Below are positions 44,591 through 53,688 of a stretch of DNA of 64,000 bases, in pieces. The notes beneath the pieces are model-generated. The model had not been told where the DNA came from and made no database searches. It saw only the letters and a program-made list of their open reading frames with translations. A program made the translations under genes and the position numbers. This DNA comes from DATMRS01 sp035566015 (GTDB taxonomy: Bacteria; Pseudomonadota; Alphaproteobacteria; Sphingomonadales; Sphingomonadaceae), in the NCBI GenBank assembly GCA_035566015.1, contig DATMRS010000022.1:248001-312000 (forward strand). Direction: 5' to 3'. The stretch's first letter is position 1, and each line of letters begins with the position of its first letter.

Positions 44591-45706
44591 TCATTCCGCC
44601 GTGCCATGCCCTTCGGCCAAGTAGTCGCGTGACTGCATTTCCATCAGCCGCGACACGGTGCGCTGGAATTCGAACGCGCCCGAGCCTGCCGGATAGAGGC
44701 CCGCCGGTTCGGCATCGGCAGCGGCAAGCAGCTTCACCTTATGCTCGTAGAGCGCGTCGATCAGCGTCACGAAGCGCGCCGCCTCGTTGCGGTTTTCGGG
44801 GCCGAGCACGGGGATGCCGACGATGAAGACGGTATGATAACGCCGCGCGATCGCCAGATAGTCGGGTGCGCCGCGCGGCTCCCCGCACAGCCGCTTGAAC
44901 GAGAAGACGGCGACGCCCTTGAGGCTCTTGGGCACGTGCAGCGTGCGCCCGCCGGCCACTTCCAGATCGGTGGAGGGGACGTGGGCGCGATCCTCCACCG
45001 GAAAGTCGGTCAGGCGGAAGAAGGCGTCGCTTAGCGCGCGCGTCGCTTCGGGCCCGTTCGGCACGAACCAGGTCGGCCCGCCGCCCAGCCGCTCCAGACG
45101 GTAATCGATGGGACCGTCGAGCCGCAGCACGTCGAGCCGCTCCTCGATCAGGGCAATGAAAGGTAGGAAATGCTCGCGATTGAGGCCGTCCTTGTAAAGA
45201 TCGCGCGGCGCCCGGTTCGAGGTGGTGACGATCACTACGCCCGCGTCGATCAGCCCGGTGAACAGCCGGCTCATGATCATCGCGTCGGCCGTATTGTTGA
45301 TCACCATCTCATCGAAGGCGAGCAGCTTCGTCTCGGTGGCGATCGCGGCGACGACGGGGGCGATCGGATCGCCTTTCTCTCGCGCCCGCTCCACGCGCAG
45401 CCGTGCGTGGATCTCCTGCATATATTCGTGGAAGTGGACCCGGCGTTTCGCGGCGATCGGCGTCAGTTCATAGAACAGGTCCATGAGCATCGATTTGCCG
45501 CGCCCGACGCCGCCCCACATGTAGATGCCGCGCGGCGCCGGCGGCGGCTTGCGCAACATGCGCCAGAGCACCGATCCCTTGCGGGGGAGCGCCGCCAGTT
45601 CGGCGGACAGCGCGCCCAGCCGCTCGGCGGCGGCGCGCTGATCCCGATCCGCGCGGAGTTGGCCCGACGCGACGAGCGCGTCGTAGCGGTCGAGGACATT
45701 GCTCAT
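44591..45706 (-). CDS. zapE: ZapE/AFG1-family ATPase
   Basis: 371 residues. Walker A is in MWGGVGRGKSMLMDLFYE, Walker B and sensor regions in LLAFDEMVINNTADAMIMSRLF and VIVTTSNRAPRDLYKDGLNREHFLPFI. Members act at the Z-ring (ZapE) or in mitochondrial respiratory complex quality control (AFG1/LACE1). It begins 14 bases after sdhB, a common alphaproteobacterial pairing. Confidence 0.95.
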   Translation of the reverse strand: MSNVLDRYDALVASGQLRADRDQRAAAERLGALSAELAALPRKGSVLWRMLRKPPPAPRGIYMWGGVGRGKSMLMDLFYELTPIAAKRRVHFHEYMQEIHARLRVERAREKGDPIAPVVAAIATETKLLAFDEMVINNTADAMIMSRLFTGLIDAGVVIVTTSNRAPRDLYKDGLNREHFLPFIALIEERLDVLRLDGPIDYRLERLGGGPTWFVPNGPEATRALSDAFFRLTDFPVEDRAHVPSTDLEVAGGRTLHVPKSLKGVAVFSFKRLCGEPRGAPDYLAIARRYHTVFIVGIPVLGPENRNEAARFVTLIDALYEHKVKLLAAADAEPAGLYPAGSGAFEFQRTVSRLMEMQSRDYLAEGHGTAE

Positions 45707-45719
45707 GGCACGCCGTGGA

Positions 45720-46505
45720 TCAGACTTCGCGCTCGACCACCATCTTCTTGATCTCGGCGATCGCGCGCGCGGGCGACAGGCCCTTGGGGCAGACGTTCGC
45801 GCAATTCATGATCGTGTGGCAGCGATAGAGGCGGAAGGGGTCTTCCAGCTCGTCGAGCCGCTCGCCCGTCATCTCGTCGCGGCTGTCGGCAAGCCAGCGA
45901 TAGGCCTGCAACAGGATCGCCGGGCCCAGGAACTTGTCGCTGTTCCACCAATAAGAGGGGCAGGAGGTCGAGCAGCAGGCGCACAGGATGCACTCGTACA
46001 GGCCGTCGAGCTTCGCCCGATCCTCCGGCGACTGGAGCCGCTCCTTGCCCGAGGGCGGCGGCGTCACCGTCTTCAGCCAGGGCTGGATCGAAGCATATTG
46101 GGCGTAGAAATGCGTGAAATCGGGGATCAGGTCCTTGATGACGTCCATATGCGGCAGGGGCGTGATCCGCACTTCCTTGTCGCAATCGGCGATCGCGTGG
46201 GTGCAGGCCAGCGTGTTCGTGCCGTCGATGTTCATCGAGCAGGAGCCGCAAATGCCTTCGCGGCAGGAGCGGCGGAAGGAGAGGCTGGCATCCTGCTCGC
46301 TCTTCATCTTGATGAGCGCGTCGAGCACCATCGGCCCGCAGGTGTCGAGATCGATCTCGAACGTGTCGTAGCGCGGATTCTCGCCCGAGTCGGGATCGTA
46401 ACGATAGACTTTGAAGGTCTTGACGTTGCTCGCCCCTTCGGCGGCGGCGTGCACCTTGCCCTGCTTCTTTACCTTGCTGTTCTTGGGCAGTGCGAATTCG
46501 GCCAT
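45720..46505 (-). CDS. sdhB: succinate dehydrogenase iron-sulfur subunit
   Basis: 261 residues. The [2Fe-2S] cysteines are in SCREGICGSCSMNIDGTNTLAC, the [4Fe-4S] in CILCACCSTSCPSYWW, and the [3Fe-4S] and second site in CHTIMNCANVCPKGLSP. It carries electrons from SdhA to quinone. No sdhA, sdhC or sdhD precedes it; a nucleotidyltransferase gene lies upstream, so these must be elsewhere. Confidence 0.98.
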   Translation of the reverse strand: MAEFALPKNSKVKKQGKVHAAAEGASNVKTFKVYRYDPDSGENPRYDTFEIDLDTCGPMVLDALIKMKSEQDASLSFRRSCREGICGSCSMNIDGTNTLACTHAIADCDKEVRITPLPHMDVIKDLIPDFTHFYAQYASIQPWLKTVTPPPSGKERLQSPEDRAKLDGLYECILCACCSTSCPSYWWNSDKFLGPAILLQAYRWLADSRDEMTGERLDELEDPFRLYRCHTIMNCANVCPKGLSPARAIAEIKKMVVEREV

Positions 46506-46572
46506 GTCTCGATCACCCCTCAGGATTGCGGCCGCGAATAGCGAATAGAGGCCCTAGGCTCAATGGTGGAGT

Positions 46573-47385
46573 TCACTGGGTCAAGGAATGCGCGGCCTTC
46601 CGCTCGGCCAACAGGGCGGTGGCGACGGCGTGATCGGCAGCGCGATCGACGTCGATGCAGGCTTCGGGCTGTGGCAGGCGGATCGCGATGGCGCGGAGGC
46701 CGAGCCGCCGGCCGGCACGCTCGAGCGCGCGATCGAGGCTGAGCAGCCGCAGTGCGACACCGAGCAGGATGAACGGGCCGAACGCGCCGATCACCGCGCG
46801 GGCGCGCTTGCGTTGCTGCTCGATCCGCCGCCACAAGGCGAGCGCGTTCAGCGCGGCGGGGCTTCCCAGCCAGAAGAGATTGGCGCCCGAATAGGCGCCA
46901 CCGGCGAAACGCAGCCAGGTGCGCCGTATCTCCGGAAAGCGGCGGGCGAAGATGTCGCGGCTGACCACCGCCGCCGCCACGTCGGGGCGCTCGCGGCGCG
47001 CGGTTTCGACGAAGCTCGCCAGCATCGCCTTGTCGAGCAGCGGATGATCCGCCGTCGTCAGCACGAACGGATAGCTGCCAGGCGTCATCGCATCGGCCAC
47101 CGCCTGGCTCACCGAATTGCCGCCGCTCACGAAGCTGACGCGCTCGTCCTGCGCGAGCGCGGCGATGACGGGATCGGCGCGCAGCCGGTCGGGCGTCTGG
47201 GTGAGAATGCGGACCGCGCTGACGCCGGGGAAGGCCAGCATCGTTTCGAGGACATGCCCCAGCATCGGCTTTCCGTCCAGCACGATCAGCGCCTTGTCGG
47301 TGACACCGAATTCGGCGGCGAGCGGATCGCCGCCGGGCCGCTGTCCTGCGGCGATGAGCACTGTGATCGGGGGAGGGACGGCCAT
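46573..47385 (-). CDS. MobA-like NTP-transferase domain protein
   Basis: 270 residues. The N terminus ITVLIAAGQRPGGDPLAAEFG with DKALIVLDGKPMLGHVLETML is a nucleotidyltransferase start (pyrophosphorylase loop and Lys), and VLTTADHPLL provides the metal-binding Asp. CIDVDRAADHAVATALL ends the domain. Sugar-1-phosphate, molybdopterin or lipid-head-group cytidylyl/guanylyl transfer are all possible; I cannot choose. It is followed by sdhB after 67 bases. Confidence 0.75.
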   Translation of the reverse strand: MAVPPPITVLIAAGQRPGGDPLAAEFGVTDKALIVLDGKPMLGHVLETMLAFPGVSAVRILTQTPDRLRADPVIAALAQDERVSFVSGGNSVSQAVADAMTPGSYPFVLTTADHPLLDKAMLASFVETARRERPDVAAAVVSRDIFARRFPEIRRTWLRFAGGAYSGANLFWLGSPAALNALALWRRIEQQRKRARAVIGAFGPFILLGVALRLLSLDRALERAGRRLGLRAIAIRLPQPEACIDVDRAADHAVATALLAERKAAHSLTQ

Positions 47386-47432
47386 TGCCCCCGCTAAAAC
47401 GCTTTGCCCGCAATTTGAAGTAAAAGCGCCAG

Positions 47433-48338
47433 CTACCCGTCACCGCCCCGCAGCGGCAGCAGCGTCATCAATTGCTGCGCGGCGGGGGGCAGGGGCCCGG
47501 CGCGGCGGCGATAGACATAGAATTGACGGCGCAGCCTGAGCGCGTCGATGTCGAGAACCACGATTACGCCCGCGGCCTCGTCCCGCGCGAGGACGGGGCG
47601 GGGCAGCCAGCCGAGCAGCCGCGATTCGGCAACGAGCGACTGCATCGCCCCCAGCGCGTGGGTCTCGATTGCAACGACGGGCGGTTCGCGGCCCGCCTCG
47701 CGCACCGCCGCTTCGAACAAGGCGCGCGGTGTGGCGCCCGGCCCCGGCATCACCCAATGTTCGCTGAGCACATCGTCCAGCCCCACGGGGCCGCCGCCGG
47801 CAAGCGGGTGATCGGCGGCGCAGAAGACGCTGAAGACATCGTCGAAGCGGCACTCCGCCAGCCGCATGATCTCCGCGTGCGGCGGGATTTCGGCACCGAT
47901 CATCAGGTCGATCTCGCGCCCGACGAGCGCGGCGGTCAGGCGGTCCTCGGGTGCTTCGAGCAGCTTGACGCGAAGCCCCGGCGCCGTTTGGGTCAGCGTC
48001 GCCAGCGCCGTATTCAGGATGGTGCGCGTGATCGTCGCCACCGCGCCCACCCGCACGACGCCCCGGCGCAGGCCGCCCACCGAATCGAGCGCCTCCATCG
48101 CTTGTTCCAACTCGAACAGCAGCAGACGGACATGAGGCAGCAGCGCCTCGCCCGCGCCCGTCAGCATCATGCCCTTGCTATGCCGTTCGAACAGCCGCTG
48201 CCCGGCGCGCTGCTCCATGTCGGCAATCACCCGGCTGAGTGCCGATTGGGTCAGGAATATCGAGGGGGCGGCGCGGCCCAGGCTGCCCTTGTCGACGACA
48301 GCGAGGAAGGCCCGGAGCTGGCGGATGTCGAAAGTCAT
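47433..48338 (-). CDS. LysR-family transcriptional regulator
   Basis: 301 residues. Winged helix at the N terminus (QLRAFLAVVDKGSLGRAAPSIFLTQSALSRVIADMEQRAGQRLFERHSKG) and a periplasmic-binding-like effector domain after residue 90. Divergent from the benzoylformate decarboxylase gene, its probable target, with 87 bases between. A perfect palindrome covers its own start codon, suggesting autoregulation. Confidence 0.95.
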   Translation of the reverse strand: MTFDIRQLRAFLAVVDKGSLGRAAPSIFLTQSALSRVIADMEQRAGQRLFERHSKGMMLTGAGEALLPHVRLLLFELEQAMEALDSVGGLRRGVVRVGAVATITRTILNTALATLTQTAPGLRVKLLEAPEDRLTAALVGREIDLMIGAEIPPHAEIMRLAECRFDDVFSVFCAADHPLAGGGPVGLDDVLSEHWVMPGPGATPRALFEAAVREAGREPPVVAIETHALGAMQSLVAESRLLGWLPRPVLARDEAAGVIVVLDIDALRLRRQFYVYRRRAGPLPPAAQQLMTLLPLRGGDG

Positions 48339-48352
48339 TCCTGATTGGAATG
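48336..48352. promoter_or_regulatory. perfect palindrome at the LysR start, probable LysR-type site
   Basis: CATTCC-TGATT-GGAATG is a perfect 6-5-6 inverted repeat containing ATTCC-N5-GGAAT. It begins at the LysR start codon and extends into the 87-base divergent promoter region. LysR regulators bind T-N11-A palindromes of this size and often repress themselves from such a place. Confidence 0.5.
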
Positions 48353-48425
48353 CCTTTCAAGGGATTTTGCAATGGCGCTCACGGCCCCGCCAGCGCAGTA
48401 AGGGCGCGGACCCCGAGGAGGATGG

Positions 48426-49994
48426 ATGGCTGAGATGACCCATACCGTGCGTAGCGTCACCCTTTCGTTGCTGCGCGAGTTCGGCATGACGACGATCTTC
48501 GGCAATCCGGGATCGACCGAACTGCCGATGTTCCGCGATTTTCCGGAGGATTTTCGCTACATATTGGGCCTTCAGGAATCGATCGTGATGGGAATGGCGG
48601 ACGGTTACGCGCAGGCGACGCGTAACGCCGCGTTCGTCAATCTTCACTCCTCGGCGGGCACGGGCCATTCGCTCGGCAATCTCTTCACCGCTTACCGGAA
48701 CCAGACGCCGCTGGTGGTGACGGCGGGGCAGCAGGCACGATCGATCCTTCCCTATGAACCCTTCCTGTTCGCCGAGCAGGCCGCCGAGTTCCCGAAGCCC
48801 TTCGTCAAGTGGAGCGTCGAGCCGGCGCGTGCCGAGGACGTGCCGATGGCGATCGCGAGGGCCTATTATATCGCGATGCAGCCGCCGTGCGGCCCCACCT
48901 TCGTCTCGGTGCCGGTCGACGATTGGGACAGGCCGTGCGATCCCATCACGGCCCGCCGGGTGAGCCGCCATCTGCGCGGCGACGCCCATCTCCTTGCCGA
49001 GGCGGCGGACGCGTTGGCGGCGGCGGAGCGACCGGTGATCGTCGTCGGCGCCTCGGTCGCGCGCGACAATGCGTGGGACGAGGCGATCGCGCTTGCCGAA
49101 CGGCACAAGGCGCCCGTCTGGGCGAGCCCGATGTCAGGTCGCAACAGCTTCCCCGAGGATCATCCCCTCTTCGCCGGCTTCCTCGTCGCGGGACGCGAGG
49201 CGATCGTTCAGGCGCTTTCCGGCCATGATCTTATCCTCGTGCTCGGCGCGCCGGTCTTCACCTATCATACCGAAGGCTTCGGCCCGCACGCGCCCGAGCG
49301 CGCGACGCTATTCCAGTTGACCGACGATCCGCAGCAGGCCGCCTGGGCGCCGACGGGCACCGCGATCGTCACCAGCCTCAAGACCGGCCTCGTCGATCTG
49401 CTCGCCGGCCCCGCGCCGCGTGATCGCGCCAATCCGGCGGCGCGCACCCCCGCGCCGCATCTTTCAGGGCAGCCCTTCACCGATGCCTATCTGCTCCAGC
49501 AGATTGCGGCGCTGCGCCCGGCGGGCAGCATCATCGTCGAGGAAGCGGCGTCGAGCCGGGGGGCGATGCACGATTATCTGCCGATCACGATGCATGACGG
49601 CTTCTATACCTGCGCGAGCGGCGGCCTCGGCCATGGTCTGCCCGCGTCGGTAGGCGTTGCGCTCGGCCGCCCCGGCGAGCGGGTGATCGCTATCCTCGGC
49701 GACGGCGGAAGCATGTACGCCATCCAGGGCCTGTGGGGCGCTGCGCAGCATCGCCTGCCGATCACCTTTGTTATCGTCAACAATCGCCGCTACGAGGCGC
49801 TGGTCAGCTTCGGCCGCCATTTCGGGCTCCAGAAGGTCGAAGGCACGCGCCTCGACGATCTCGATTTCTGCAAGCTGGCCGAGGGGCAGGGCATCCCCGC
49901 CGTCCGCGTCGAAAATGCGGACACCCTCGACGCTGCGCTGCGCGAAGCCTTCGATGCCGACGGCCCAAGGCTGGTCGAGGTTATGGTGGACTGA
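48426..49994 (+). CDS. mdlC: benzoylformate decarboxylase-like ThDP enzyme
   Basis: 522 residues. ThDP-dependent 2-oxoacid decarboxylase of the acetolactate synthase/pyruvate decarboxylase superfamily. The N-terminal FGNPGSTELPMF and LHSSAGTGHSLGNL are typical of benzoylformate decarboxylase; the cofactor glutamate is in GLQESIVMG, and the ThDP motif GDGGSMYAIQGLWGAAQHRLPITFVIVNN is intact. The ATG at 48426 follows AGGAGG by 4 bases. No mandelate or benzoate genes are next to it, so the natural substrate may be another aryl or alkyl 2-oxoacid. Confidence 0.88.
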   Translation: MAEMTHTVRSVTLSLLREFGMTTIFGNPGSTELPMFRDFPEDFRYILGLQESIVMGMADGYAQATRNAAFVNLHSSAGTGHSLGNLFTAYRNQTPLVVTAGQQARSILPYEPFLFAEQAAEFPKPFVKWSVEPARAEDVPMAIARAYYIAMQPPCGPTFVSVPVDDWDRPCDPITARRVSRHLRGDAHLLAEAADALAAAERPVIVVGASVARDNAWDEAIALAERHKAPVWASPMSGRNSFPEDHPLFAGFLVAGREAIVQALSGHDLILVLGAPVFTYHTEGFGPHAPERATLFQLTDDPQQAAWAPTGTAIVTSLKTGLVDLLAGPAPRDRANPAARTPAPHLSGQPFTDAYLLQQIAALRPAGSIIVEEAASSRGAMHDYLPITMHDGFYTCASGGLGHGLPASVGVALGRPGERVIAILGDGGSMYAIQGLWGAAQHRLPITFVIVNNRRYEALVSFGRHFGLQKVEGTRLDDLDFCKLAEGQGIPAVRVENADTLDAALREAFDADGPRLVEVMVD

Positions 49995-50021
49995 TCGGAG
50001 TTAGGGGCGGTCTTCCACTCC

Positions 50022-50115
50022 CGTCATTCCGGCGCGAGCCGGAATTCATGGACGCGCGCCGGCTGATAACGAAACGAGCCGCGTTCATGGCCCCCGACTT
50101 TCGTCGGGACGACGG
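50022..50115. repeat. REPIN-like intergenic palindromic element, copy D
   Basis: GTCATTCCGGC-GCGA-GCCGGAAT, TTCATGGA, spacer, TTCATGG, CCCCCGAC-TTTC-GTCGGG, then GACGG. It fills the 142-base gap between the convergent mdlC and DUF4112 genes. Confidence 0.7.
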
Positions 50116-50136
50116 TGTATTGGGTTGTGGCTGGCC

Positions 50137-50571
50137 TCACCGCCGCCGCGTGGCCTTGCCGTCGATCACCGTCGTCGCGGGATGGTGCCGGTCGAGGTGG
50201 CGATGGATGATGCGGAGGTTGCGGCTGTTCGACCGGAAGAAATAGTCGGGGATCGCGCCGATGAAGGGGATCGCGCCGAGCAAAGTGTCGATCCCGACAT
50301 TGGCGGCCATCCGCGTCATCTGCCATTTCGACATGCCGAGATTGCGTGCTTCCCAGACGATCCACGCGCCGAGCGCGGTGCCGACGATGTCGCCGACGAA
50401 GGGGAGCGCGTTGAGCAGCACGTCGAGCCCCACCGGGCGCTTGAGCCCAGGTATGACGAACAGCCTTTCGAGCAGCATTTCCATCGTCTCGATCCGCTGG
50501 CGCACCGAGGCGGGATCGCGGCCGACGCCGAGATTGTCGGCGATCCGATCATGAAGCGAAGCAGAGGGCAT
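50137..50571 (-). CDS. DUF4112 protein
   Basis: 144 residues from the ATG at 50571; the frame upstream to 50934 is not coding. The domain is seen in FVIPGLKRPVGLDVLLNALPFVGDIVGTALGAWIVWEARNLGMSKWQMTRM and LLGAIPFIGAIPDYFFRSNSRNLRIIHRHL. Two hydrophobic stretches suggest membrane contact. Function is unknown. Confidence 0.85.
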   Translation of the reverse strand: MPSASLHDRIADNLGVGRDPASVRQRIETMEMLLERLFVIPGLKRPVGLDVLLNALPFVGDIVGTALGAWIVWEARNLGMSKWQMTRMAANVGIDTLLGAIPFIGAIPDYFFRSNSRNLRIIHRHLDRHHPATTVIDGKATRRR

Positions 50572-50632
50572 CTGGGATTCCGAAAGGGGACAAGGAAGCC
50601 CGATATAGGAAAGGCGGCGTCCGTCCGAAAGG

Positions 50633-52087
50633 TCAGCGCGGCGGCGCGCGGAGATGATTGAGCGGGTGCACGCCGCGCGCATTCTCCTGAAAGCCGCCGA
50701 GGCGCTGCGATACAAGCGACCAGCGAACGGGCGTCGCGATCGGAATGAACGGCGTGATCTGGGCCAGCCGCGCGTCGGCGGCGGCGAGCAGGCGGGCGCG
50801 TTCGGCCGGGGTCTTCGCGGCGCGCGCGGCGGCAAGCTGGACATCGGCTTCCTCGCTGCACATCGGCCGCTGCTCGCATGAGAAACGGCGCAGATACCAG
50901 GCGGCGCCGTCGATCGGCGCGACCTCGTCGACAAGGCGCAGGTCCGCCTTCTCGTCGTCGAAGGGAACCGCTTCCGCCTCTATGCCGATGCTCCGCCAAT
51001 CGAGTCGCAGCAGCGTGAACAGCAATTCGGCGCCCGGCCCCGGCGGCATGGCGACGCGGATGTGCGGCGCGGCGTTCTTCTGCGCGATCCAGCTATCGAC
51101 CGAATCACGACCGAGGGCGCGGCGGATCGCGAGGTTCGTATCGATGAAATCGGGCCGGGCCGGGGCGGCGAGATCGACGAGCGGCGCAGGCACCAGCGTT
51201 TCGGTGACATGCCAGCCGGGCACGTTGAAGGCGCGCAGGATCGCGTCACGATCGATCGCCATCGACAGCGCACGCCGGTTCTCCGCGCTGCCGGCGAAGC
51301 CTTTGGTGCTGACGATGTCGAGCCCGAAAAGACCCTGCACCGGATCGAAGCGCAGCGCATTGGCGGGCAGCTTCGCGGCGCGCGCGATGCCGAGATCGGC
51401 GAAGGTGCCGCCGAGGACCAACGCCGTGCGCCCCGCTTCGAACCGGGCGACCGCGCGCGCGGTCGTCTCGCCACGCAGCAGCACCTCGCGCCGCTCGCGT
51501 TCCTCCTCGTCCAGTTCCTCCGGCTCCTCGCTGGAGACGGGGGTGAGGAGCACGATATGCCCGGTCCGCCGGGCGATGCGGAACGGGCCGGTGCCTTCGT
51601 TCTTCTTGCCGAGCAGCGCGAATTCGGGCTGGGCGAGAAGCTGGAGCATGTTCGGACGCGGGGCGCCCAGCCGGATTTCCACGACTTCGGGCGTGACGGC
51701 GACGACCTCCTCAACTGCGCCGAGCAGATATTTCAGGGGATTGCGGCTCGACTGGCGCATCGTCGCGCGGAAGGCCCTCGCCGCCTGCTCGGCATCGATC
51801 GGCGAATCCTCGGCGGTGCGGAAATCATAATAGATGCCGTCGTCCGATACGTCCCAGCGTATCGCCAGCCCCGGCTCAATCTGGCCGGTGCCGTCGAAAC
51901 GGACGAGGCCCTGTGCCGTCGCCCCCAGCAGGACGGCCTCGGCGGATGAGAGACGGTGCCGATCGGGATCGACGATCTTCGGCAGCGTATCGGCAACCAC
52001 GCTGACCGTGACGGGGCCGTCGTCGGCCTGCCGGTTGCACGCGACCAGCGCGGCGAACAGGCCAAGGAGGAGGAAAGGATGCTTCAT
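50633..52087 (-). CDS. ABC-type peptide-binding lipoprotein (SBP family 5), second of pair
   Basis: 484 residues from the ATG at 52087, which overlaps the upstream stop (ATGA). A lipobox LVAC (LLGLFAALVACNRQ) anchors it. Family 5 solute-binding features are ATAQGLVRFDGTGQIEPGLAIRWDVSDDG and RRALSMAIDRDAIL. An Asp/Glu-rich insertion (SSEEPEELDEEERERREV) is unusual. The longer frame to 52966 is antisense overlap of the preceding gene. No ABC permease or ATPase genes adjoin. Confidence 0.85.
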   Translation of the reverse strand: MKHPFLLLGLFAALVACNRQADDGPVTVSVVADTLPKIVDPDRHRLSSAEAVLLGATAQGLVRFDGTGQIEPGLAIRWDVSDDGIYYDFRTAEDSPIDAEQAARAFRATMRQSSRNPLKYLLGAVEEVVAVTPEVVEIRLGAPRPNMLQLLAQPEFALLGKKNEGTGPFRIARRTGHIVLLTPVSSEEPEELDEEERERREVLLRGETTARAVARFEAGRTALVLGGTFADLGIARAAKLPANALRFDPVQGLFGLDIVSTKGFAGSAENRRALSMAIDRDAILRAFNVPGWHVTETLVPAPLVDLAAPARPDFIDTNLAIRRALGRDSVDSWIAQKNAAPHIRVAMPPGPGAELLFTLLRLDWRSIGIEAEAVPFDDEKADLRLVDEVAPIDGAAWYLRRFSCEQRPMCSEEADVQLAAARAAKTPAERARLLAAADARLAQITPFIPIATPVRWSLVSQRLGGFQENARGVHPLNHLRAPPR

Positions 52088-53622
52088 CGACTCGCGAGGC
52101 TGAGGGTCCGGCTCGGGTGTACGTTCGCGGGATTGTCGCGCCAACCCTCGACGCGGGGGCCGACGAGCGACCGGCTGACATAATAGGTCAGCGGCAGGAT
52201 CGGCGCGTCGGCGATCAGGATCGCCTCTGCCCGGCGCATCGCGGCGGCGCGCTTCGCCGGATCGTATAAAGCGAGCGCGGCGTTGAGTGCGGCGTCGTAG
52301 CGCGGGTTCGCATAGCCCGAATAATTGATCGCGCCCGCATTCGAACGATGGACCGCCAGGAAGTTTTCGGGCGCGGGCAGATCGGCGATCCAGCCCGAAC
52401 GCGCGAGCGCGAAATCGCCGCGCGCGAGGCTGGCGAAATGCAGCGTCGCCTCGCTGTTGAGCAGATGCGCCTCGATACCGAGCGGCTTCCACATCGCGGC
52501 GAGCGCGATCGCGACACGGCGATGATCGGGATCGCTGTTGAAACGTATGTCGAAGACGAGCGGGCGATCGGGCCCGTAACCCGCCTCGGCCAGCAGCGCG
52601 CGGGCGGCGGCGAGGCGGCGATTGCGAGGCCAGTCCGCCCAAGCGGGGCGATAGGCGGGCAGGCCGGCGAGGCCGCCGGGCAGCACGCCCCAGGCGGGCG
52701 GGTTGCCGATTCCCAGCAGCGGCCCCGCGATCCAGCGGCGATCGACGGCGAGGCTGAGCGCGCGGCGGACGCGGACATCGTCGAACGGCGGCCGGCGCGT
52801 GTTGAAGGCGAAATAATAGGTGCCGAGATAGGGCGCGACATGCACTGCGTCCGGCCGGTCGCGGCGCAGGCGGGTGAGGCGCGCGGCGGGAAAATCGCTC
52901 GTCACGTCCGCGCCGTCGGCGAGGAAGAGGCGCAGCGCCGTCAGCGGATCGCTCACCGGCCGCCACTCGACATGTGCTATCGGGGCCGGCCCGTCATGCC
53001 AGGCGGGGTTGCGGGTGAGGCGCAGCACGTCGTTCAGCCGCCAATAGGCGGCCCGATAGGCGCCTGAGGTGACGAGCGGCCGCTCGGCCGTCCAGCGTTC
53101 GCCAAGGGCGGCGATGCGATGGACCGGCAGCGCGGCGGCAGCCGGGTGGGCGAGCAGCGCGGGCAAGGCAGGGAAGGGATGGCGGAGGCGGATCGTCACG
53201 CCGTCTTGCGTCGCTGACATATCGGCGATCGCCTCGAACAGCGAGGCGGTGGGCGAGGCGGTGGCGGGATTGCGCAGCCGACGGAAGCCCGCGACGAAGA
53301 CCCGCGGGGTGATCGGCACGCCATCGGAGAAGCGCAAGCCCGGCCGCAGCGTGAAGCGCCAGACCAGCCCATCGGGCGACACGCGCCAGTCCGATGCTAG
53401 GCCCGACTCGGGCGTGCCGTCGGCGCCGAGGCGGGTCAGCCCCTCGAATTGATCGGTGGCGACGCGCAGCGACGCGACGTCGGAGATCTTCTGCGGATCG
53501 AGGCTTTTCGTTTCGGCATCGGCGAGGCGGACGAGCGTGTCGGCGGGCGCGGTGCGCGGCGACGAGGTGCATCCGGCCAGCGTCAGGATCAGGAAGAGGG
53601 AAAAGATCAGGCGTGCCGGCAT
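52084..53622 (-). CDS. oligopeptide-binding lipoprotein (OppA-like SBP family 5), first of pair
   Basis: 512 residues from the ATG at 53622 (AGGGG 6 bases upstream). Lipobox LAGC (LILTLAGCTSS). Family signatures are DAETKSLDPQKISDVASLRVATDQFEGLTRLG, ASDWRVSPDGLVWRFTLRPGLRFSDGVPIT and DVRVRRALSLAVDRRWI. Probably binds oligopeptides in the periplasm. It lies in a two-gene unit with a similar protein and without transport partners. Confidence 0.9.
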   Translation of the reverse strand: MPARLIFSLFLILTLAGCTSSPRTAPADTLVRLADAETKSLDPQKISDVASLRVATDQFEGLTRLGADGTPESGLASDWRVSPDGLVWRFTLRPGLRFSDGVPITPRVFVAGFRRLRNPATASPTASLFEAIADMSATQDGVTIRLRHPFPALPALLAHPAAAALPVHRIAALGERWTAERPLVTSGAYRAAYWRLNDVLRLTRNPAWHDGPAPIAHVEWRPVSDPLTALRLFLADGADVTSDFPAARLTRLRRDRPDAVHVAPYLGTYYFAFNTRRPPFDDVRVRRALSLAVDRRWIAGPLLGIGNPPAWGVLPGGLAGLPAYRPAWADWPRNRRLAAARALLAEAGYGPDRPLVFDIRFNSDPDHRRVAIALAAMWKPLGIEAHLLNSEATLHFASLARGDFALARSGWIADLPAPENFLAVHRSNAGAINYSGYANPRYDAALNAALALYDPAKRAAAMRRAEAILIADAPILPLTYYVSRSLVGPRVEGWRDNPANVHPSRTLSLASR

Positions 53623-53688
53623 CGTCCGCCCCTGCATAGCGCGATGGCGGGCGCTCTCCTATATAGACCGCTTGTTGCGGGAGAATGG

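Noticed and set aside
50633..52966. 777-residue frame that seems to fuse two proteins
   Set aside because: The first 293 residues overlap the OppA-like gene out of frame; the true start is the ATGA-overlapping ATG at 52087.
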